Below the pieces are notes generated by a model. It saw only the letters and a list, made by a program, of their open reading frames with translations, did no database searches and was not told the DNA's origin. Made by a program: the position numbers and the translations under genes. Below are positions 59,181 through 64,000 of a stretch of 64,000 nucleotides of DNA, piece by piece (position 1 is the first letter of the stretch; each line of letters begins with the position of its first letter). Origin of the DNA: Agrypnia vestita (taxonomy: Eukaryota > Arthropoda > Insecta > Trichoptera > Phryganeidae). The stretch is taken from NCBI GenBank assembly GCA_016648135.1, contig JADDOH010002060.1, forward strand, positions 62,001 to 126,000. Direction: 5' to 3'.

Positions 59181-59456
59181 TATTCCCTTTCTTATTTACT
59201 AGTTGAAACAGGTTTCGCACCTACCCCACGCGTCGGGCGACGCTATGAAAGGGAGTAATAAAAAATTTCGAAAAATTCAAAATTATATTATAATTATTAC
59301 ATTTTTTAGACGAAAATTTGTTAGATCATTTTTATCGTCGCCACGAGTCTGCCCGCAAAGTTTCAGCACGATTGGATCACGGGAAAAGGGTTAAAAATCG
59401 ATCCAGTTTTTTTTTCGGCAGACAAGCGGACGCTGCGAGTTAAAAGAAAGGGAGTA
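59181..59456. mobile_element. ACTCCCTTTC-ended MITE, copy 4 (inverted)
   Basis: ATTCCCTTTCTTATTTACTA left, AGAAAGGGAGTAAAC right. Interior GTTTCGCACCTACCCCACGC and GATTGGATCACGGGAAAAGG. Confidence 0.7.
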
Positions 59457-59459
59457 AAC

Positions 59460-59960
59460 AGAAAAATAAAGTCCGCGAATTTCGCGTATTTTGAATTTTA
59501 AAAATTGCTGCGCGTCTAAGTGGCTGATGATATTCTTTTTGTAGTCCAAATAAACGGTAACAATCGCAGGCTATCGTCACCTCTCGCCGGGTGAAATACG
59601 CTTTCGCTATTTCGATCGCAATAAACTTTTAATCGCAGTTTCCCATCTAGCAGGGCCGCGACAAAACTCGTAAAATATTAAAAGCTCGTAAAATTTGACA
59701 CGCCTATTTTTAAAATTATTTTCGCGGCCTCAAAGCGTATTGTAATTGCAAAAAAATAAAATATATAAGATGACCGTCGATTATTTTATGTAGAACGGTA
59801 GACTATGTATATAGGCGCCGACCCTGACCCGGCGCGCAGCTGCCGGCTGCAGCGGGTATATAACAATATTACATAGCCACGTGGCGCCCATTTACTAAGC
59901 CCTACAGGGTGGCGACAAATAACGGAAATGAACCCGCAGACTCGGAATAGAGAAAAAATA
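59460..59960. promoter_or_regulatory. CpG-rich block, candidate promoter/enhancer of the toutatis-like gene
   Basis: Compared with its surroundings the block is rich in CpG (CCGCGAATTTCGCGTATT, GACCCGGCGCGCAGCTGCCG) and lacks transposon ends. It holds E-box forms CAGCTG and CACGTG (GCCACGTGGCG at 59879) and short inverted motifs. It lies about 2 kb upstream of the candidate 5' exon (57392) on the same strand. No ORF. Inference from composition and position only. Confidence 0.35.
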
Positions 59961-60049
59961 TGAATGGTTGAATCAAATTACGCACTAAGTACCTACCATG
60001 ACCGACAAGCCGAGGAAAACAAGATATAGTGAATAAAAATGTCATATAA

Positions 60050-60780
60050 GGCGTCTGATACACATGCTTATTTAGTGGCACGTGAGCACGCGCAGTATCG
60101 ACCTTCTCTAGGCCTTGCTTATTAGTGGCATGTGTGTACGCACATTTATTTATTTATTTATTTTGTTTTAGGGAAAATTAACAGCAAAACAACAATCTTA
60201 AAAATATGAAATAATGGTTTTTACAATTATGCCAATTATAAATTTTCCACTGAATATAAAAATTAACTTTAACTTACTTTAATAGCGAGTGGAGAGGGTG
60301 GAGGGGAATGTGGGACGGGAGTAGAAGGGAAGATATAATGTACAAATTAGTTTGGGTGCGCTAGTGTAGATATTGTTTGTTTTATGTTTCTTATTGTTGC
60401 GTTGAAAATGTCAATGTGGTGATAGTTTGTGTTAAATGAATTTGTGAATCTGTACATAAAGGAGTTTTGTTTTGAGTTGGTCTTGCAAAAGGGGAGATGA
60501 AAAGTAAGTGAATGTCTGTTATTGCGAGTTGGGATGTGGTAAGATATTCGTTGAAGAAGTTCCGGACTATCAACTAGATTGTGTGTTATTTTGAATAGCA
60601 TCACCGCGTCAGCTATGTTTCTTCGACGAGTTAGGGTCTGCATGTTAAAAAACTTCGCAGATTCATGTTAGTGGCATGCTAGTAACGAGCACGCCACTAG
60701 CCATACAACCGCCGGTTGATTTATGAGCATGCCACTAAGTGGCATGCCACTAATTAGCATCTGTATCTGTAGCTTAAAAG
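60050..60780. mobile_element. TAGTGGCATG repeat interrupted by a LINE
   Basis: Left part 60060-60140 (TTTAGTGGCACGTGAGCACG, TTAGTGGCATGTGTGTACGC), right part 60660-60765 (GTTAGTGGCATGCTAGTAAC, GCATGCCACTAATTAGCATC). Several short inverted TAGTGGCATG/CATGCCACTA copies. The LINE at 60143-60655 lies between. Confidence 0.6.
60143..60655 (-). pseudogene. LINE 3' end (minus)
   Basis: Minus: LTRRRNIADAVMLFKITHNL, VDSPELLQRISYHIPTRNNR, NSFMYRFTNSFNTNYHHIDI, ending STLAHPN. Typical LINE ORF2 C-terminus. Tail on minus (AAATAAATAAATAAATG) at 60143-60160. Confidence 0.75.
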
Positions 60781-60899
60781 TTTTTATGAGATTTTTTTGA
60801 AAAATCTATACTATACATCCTACACATACATAAAATGTAATATACATGTTTTTATTAGATTTTTTGAAAAATCTTTACTATACATCCTACCTGTCATAC

Positions 60900-61462
60900 C
60901 TACATAAAAACTAGAAGAAAAGTTTTCTGTGTTTCCTGTAATTAAGTTGCTAAATATGCATTTCAAACAACTCCCAGCGCTCTTTCCGATGAAAGGCACC
61001 AAGTCGAACGTCTGTGGATTTTAACATTAGGTAAGTATCCCGAGCATATTCCAACAGTACCCCTTGTCCGTAACAAAATACCGGGATGAATGTTAATTTC
61101 AAAACACAAAATAAATCATACCTCATTTACTGGTGGATTTTTTGCTGGAATGATTTTCTGAGCTATTGATGTATATTCCAGGCCTTTTGATTTTCTTATT
61201 TTATTTGTACTATATTCATTATAACACCTTTTCCTTGTTGTTTGTATGGGGAGCTTATCCAACGCGCTCCCTACTTGGTCAGCTATTTTAATACAATCTG
61301 ATGTTAGCGGACCATGGCACTTAGTGCCGTTTTTAAAATAATACGCCGTGGTACTTGGCGAAGTCGCGATATTCAAACGAGCATAGCGGCTAAATGCAAC
61401 ATTGCAGGGACATAATCCATTACTGGGATTAGTGGCGATGTCATATAGAACCGAGCTGCATA
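60900..61462 (-). CDS. unrecognised two-exon gene fragment
   Basis: Exon a 61122-61462: acceptor TTTCAAACTAAG|TA, donor AATGAG|GTATGA, 113 codons after the split codon, including CSSVLYDIATNPSNGLCPCN, YYFKNGTKCHGPLTSDCIKI, LEYTSIAQKIIPAKNPPVNE. Exon b 60900-61011: acceptor AAATCCACAG|ACG, donor TATGTAG|GTATGA, encoding TFDLVPFIGKSAGSCLKCIF then SNLITGNTENFSS and FYVG. Phases match (1 to 0, 0 to 1). Several Cys residues (CPC, C, C, CLKC). No family recognised. It may be a transposon-borne gene (LINEs on both sides) or part of a neighbouring host gene on the same strand. Further exons not found. Confidence 0.45.
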
Positions 61463-61689
61463 CTTAGTTTGAAAAATGAAATTTTGGTACTTGGTGCCTA
61501 TTTTACTGCAAACATTCATATATCGACCGTGAACCGCCAATGTCTCCTATATTCGTCAACTTTTCGGGACCTCGTTAGTGTTAATTTAACAAATTATATT
61601 ATCTTCCTACTTTTTTTACGTGTCCTTTAAATTTCTTTCTGTTTATATTTAAATAAAAATTAACGACTTCTTATTGTAATATCCAAAAA

Positions 61690-62330
61690 TTATATTGAAC
61701 GAATCCAAAAAAGTTTTGAAGATTTATTAATTTCAAATTAAATACACGCTTGGAAGATGCCAATTATGAATATCTCCTTAGATATTTGCAACTATTAAAC
61801 TTGTCTGTGAGACGTACCGTGACAGGCCTAATATTTCTGTATAGGATCATAAATAGCATGATTGATTGCCCCCAGATTGTTAGTCTGATCGACTTATATG
61901 CCCCATCGAGGTCATCAAGACACAGTGCATTATTCTATTATGGCGGAAATGTCAGAACTAATGCATTAGCAAACTCTATAATCCCCAGACTACACTCATT
62001 AGGGAATGAACATGCAGAGGCGGCCGATATTTTTACTGATAATATAACTGTGTATAGGAAAAATTTGATACAATTCTTTACATCTCAACTAAATGGAAAT
62101 GGATAACAATTTTTTTCCTTCTTACTACTTAAACTTCTCTTTTTGATTTACACAAATCTACAAGATGTACTTGAATCTTTTAGCTGCAATCTAAATTTAC
62201 ACAATTCTATTATATGTACTTGTACCTTTTAACTGTATATCTTGTCTTATGTTATTTTTTAAAATTTATATTTTTATATTTTGTAAAAGCCCATACTAGC
62301 CCAATAACCCAGTTAAGTAAATAAATAAAT
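61690..62330 (+). pseudogene. 5'-truncated LINE, same family as 15674-16838
   Basis: Plus: NYEYLLRYLQLLNLSVRRTV, LYRIINSMIDCPQIVSLIDL, YAPSRSSRHSALFYYGGNVR, ends FTSQLNGNG with TAA, then a 3' region and an AAATAAATAAATAAATATG tail. About 85% identical in protein to the 15674 copy over the shared 118 residues. Confidence 0.85.
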
Positions 62331-62379
62331 AAATATGATCATAAAAGTCAATTGCTCCTAAGTGAAAATAAGAGATATT

Positions 62380-63082
62380 GGCGGTACGATATAAAGAGCT
62401 AGCCCAAATTACATGTGGATTCCTGCCTTGATTATGAGTCGAAAACACAATCATGACCTAACATCAATAGTTATGGTGCTATGCAATATCAATGTTTTTT
62501 TTTTCTCAATATTTCTGACTTTTTTGCAAAACGTTGAACTATCGTTACAGTAGCTTATTATAGATTGTGAAAATTTTATTCGTTTCAATATACAATAAGT
62601 CAAATAAAATGTACTTGCAGAAACTGAAAGTAGTTTTTTATTAAGTTTTTATAATCTTATTTGAGTTACATTGAAAAGAATGAATTTTTCATAATCGATA
62701 AAAGTTTTTTTTTTTTTTAAATAGAGATGCGAACACGGAATACGTGTCACATCAATATTCTTACTATTTTCAAACTAAGCTAAATGCTTGTGCTATGAAA
62801 ATAGGACTAACTTGCTAGTATGGGCTGAGATTCGAACCCGCGACCATTGGATCACGAGGCGAGTGTCCTAACCACAAGACCAACAAGCTACTGTCATAAT
62901 TGTTCAAAAGAAGTCAGAAGTATTAAATAAAATACAAACTTTGATATTATATTGCATATAACTATTGATATTAGGTCATGATTAGTTGAACATTTTCGAT
63001 TCGTAAACAAGGCATAGATCCACCTGTAAAGTATTGTGGACTAGCTCCGTTATTATCTAGGTGGTGTTGGTTACACCCTGTA
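62380..63082. mobile_element. fold-back element with nested SINE
   Basis: Left part AGAGCTAGCCCAAATTACAT, right end ACTAGCTCCGTTATTATCTA then GTTACACCCTG at 63082. Core CATGACCTAACATCAATAGT. The SINE at 62705-62890 splits the AAAAGTT/ACTGTxATxAT site of the core. Confidence 0.7.
62705..62890 (-). mobile_element. tRNA-derived SINE (family 2), nested
   Basis: Poly-T then AAATAGAGATGCGAACACGG, identical over long stretches to 42629-42830; B box (minus) CGCGGGTTCGAATCTC; head ends GTCTTGTGGTTAGGACACTC. Confidence 0.78.
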
Positions 63083-63292
63083 TATTGAGGAATATTAGTC
63101 ACTGTAAATCTGCGAACCTCATTTATTTCGATAAGACATCGTCATAAGCAATAAAAAATAACTCGCGAGTCTAAAATTACCTAACATTAAGAATTTTGAA
63201 TATTATGTTTGGCATTTGGTACTAGAATATTTTTAAAGTAAGCAAAAAAAAAAATCTAAAATAACCCATTTCCACGGAAGGTGTGATATAAT

Positions 63293-63610
63293 CGGCCGTA
63301 TTCTGAATGAACTAAGCAATATTGCTATTTCTGCACCTGACAGTTATTGTATAACATTGTGATGCCGCCAATTTCGACGTTTTAAGTTTGACAGTTTGGA
63401 AATTGATGAATTCAATCAATTAGAAAACTCACTATTCATAATTGTGAATATCTTAACGTTTGTTTGCGTTTTAGAGCTTTCCGATTGACTGAATTCATTA
63501 ATTTCAAACCAGTCAAACTTAAAACGTCAAAATTGGCGGCATCACAACGTTATACATAAGGTCAAGATGCAGAAACAGCAATGTTGCTTACTTCAGAATA
63601 CAGCCGAACA
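63293..63610. mobile_element. ATTCTGAA-family palindrome, short form
   Basis: CGGCCGTATTCTGAATGAAC ... ACTTCAGAATACAGCCG, inner arms TTTCGACGTTTTAAGTTTGA / TCAAACTTAAAACGTCAAAA. About 318 bases. Full form of the copy broken at 4167. Confidence 0.78.
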
Positions 63611-63844
63611 TGTGATGTAATATTATTACATAGTATTTTACTGCACATAAACGGACCGCGCCTACCATTCGTGTTTGCAATCTGCATAACAACTGCGTTT
63701 TTTATTTTACTCGACTACGGGCGCTTTGCTTGTCAATAGTAAGAAAAGTGTTAAAATTGGAACATGTTCCCGCTTTATCAAAAAGATAAAAATATTGGTT
63801 AATTTTTTTAATAAAAATAATTTAAATTGTGATGTATTATAGAT

Positions 63845-64000
63845 GTCTCACAGAGACGAAATTATATTTTTTTTGGGAAAGTAGGTATGGAAGTCTTTGG
63901 GTGTTCATAGGGCTTACAACCTATCGCACAATGTAATGTTCACCATTTCCACCCATGATAGAATACCACGTCTATTCAAATTTTACAACTTGTTTCGTAT
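63845..64000 (-). repeat. dispersed repeat R, copy 4 (inverted, cut by window end)
   Basis: ATGTCTCACAGAGACGAAAT, GGGAAAGTAGGTATGGAAGT, then TTGTTTCGTAT at the edge; reverse complement of copies 1-3. Confidence 0.7.

Overview
This is an insect nuclear genome window. It is AT-rich, with long repeat-packed introns and short GC-rich exons. It also carries a short interstitial tract of TTAGG, the ancestral insect telomere unit (57949-57976). The order cannot be decided from sequence alone.

One host gene dominates. On the minus strand, 20 phase-matched coding exons from 48222 down to 490 form the 5' two-thirds or so of a toutatis/BAZ2-family chromatin-remodelling subunit. The conceptual protein in this window is 958 residues, or 1199 with a 241-codon optional exon at 7274-7996. 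The protein runs from a low-complexity N-terminus (poly-Gly, poly-Gln, Ser/Pro runs) through a PLNLS CtBP-binding motif (26194-26208), an SKPKK/LLAQSRALG block and a methyl-CpG-binding (MBD/TAM) domain split over 14524-13044, into a long charged helix (12960-490). The DDT, PHD and bromodomain exons expected for this family would lie left of base 1. A further exon at 57263-57392 is probably a 5' exon of the same gene, and a CpG-rich block at 59460-59960 is a candidate promoter.

The introns are filled with mobile DNA. There is a mariner copy that keeps the transposase start and end but has lost the catalytic middle (4757-5234). TA-flanked fold-back elements form several subfamilies sharing one core (3381, 14893, 17455, 29408, 33067, 43517, 52474, 62380). 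Large palindromes begin with CGGCCGTATTCTGAA. Also present are hAT-type elements with 8-bp duplications (27606, 40141), a piggyBac-like TTAA element (21957), pogo-like ends, three tRNA-derived SINE-like families, and 3' ends of several LINE families, one with an exact 7-bp duplication (15674-16838).

Minor coding candidates are a two-exon HTH gene fragment resembling the N-terminus of DDE-transposon proteins (19167-19497, plus), a possible zinc-finger/hAT-like exon (53227-53441, plus), and an unrecognised two-exon gene fragment (61462-60900, minus).

Two signals stand out. (1) A repeat family with 13-bp target duplications (37457-37636, 44594-44698) carries, in its full-length relatives, a motif CTGANGA-N-hairpin-GAAAC. 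The motif recurs in four unrelated palindromic repeats with different but still complementary stem sequences. It is hammerhead-ribozyme-like, with one extra base before the stem. (2) The phase-0/phase-0 241-codon cassette would split the post-MBD helix and carries a SUMO-interaction-like motif.
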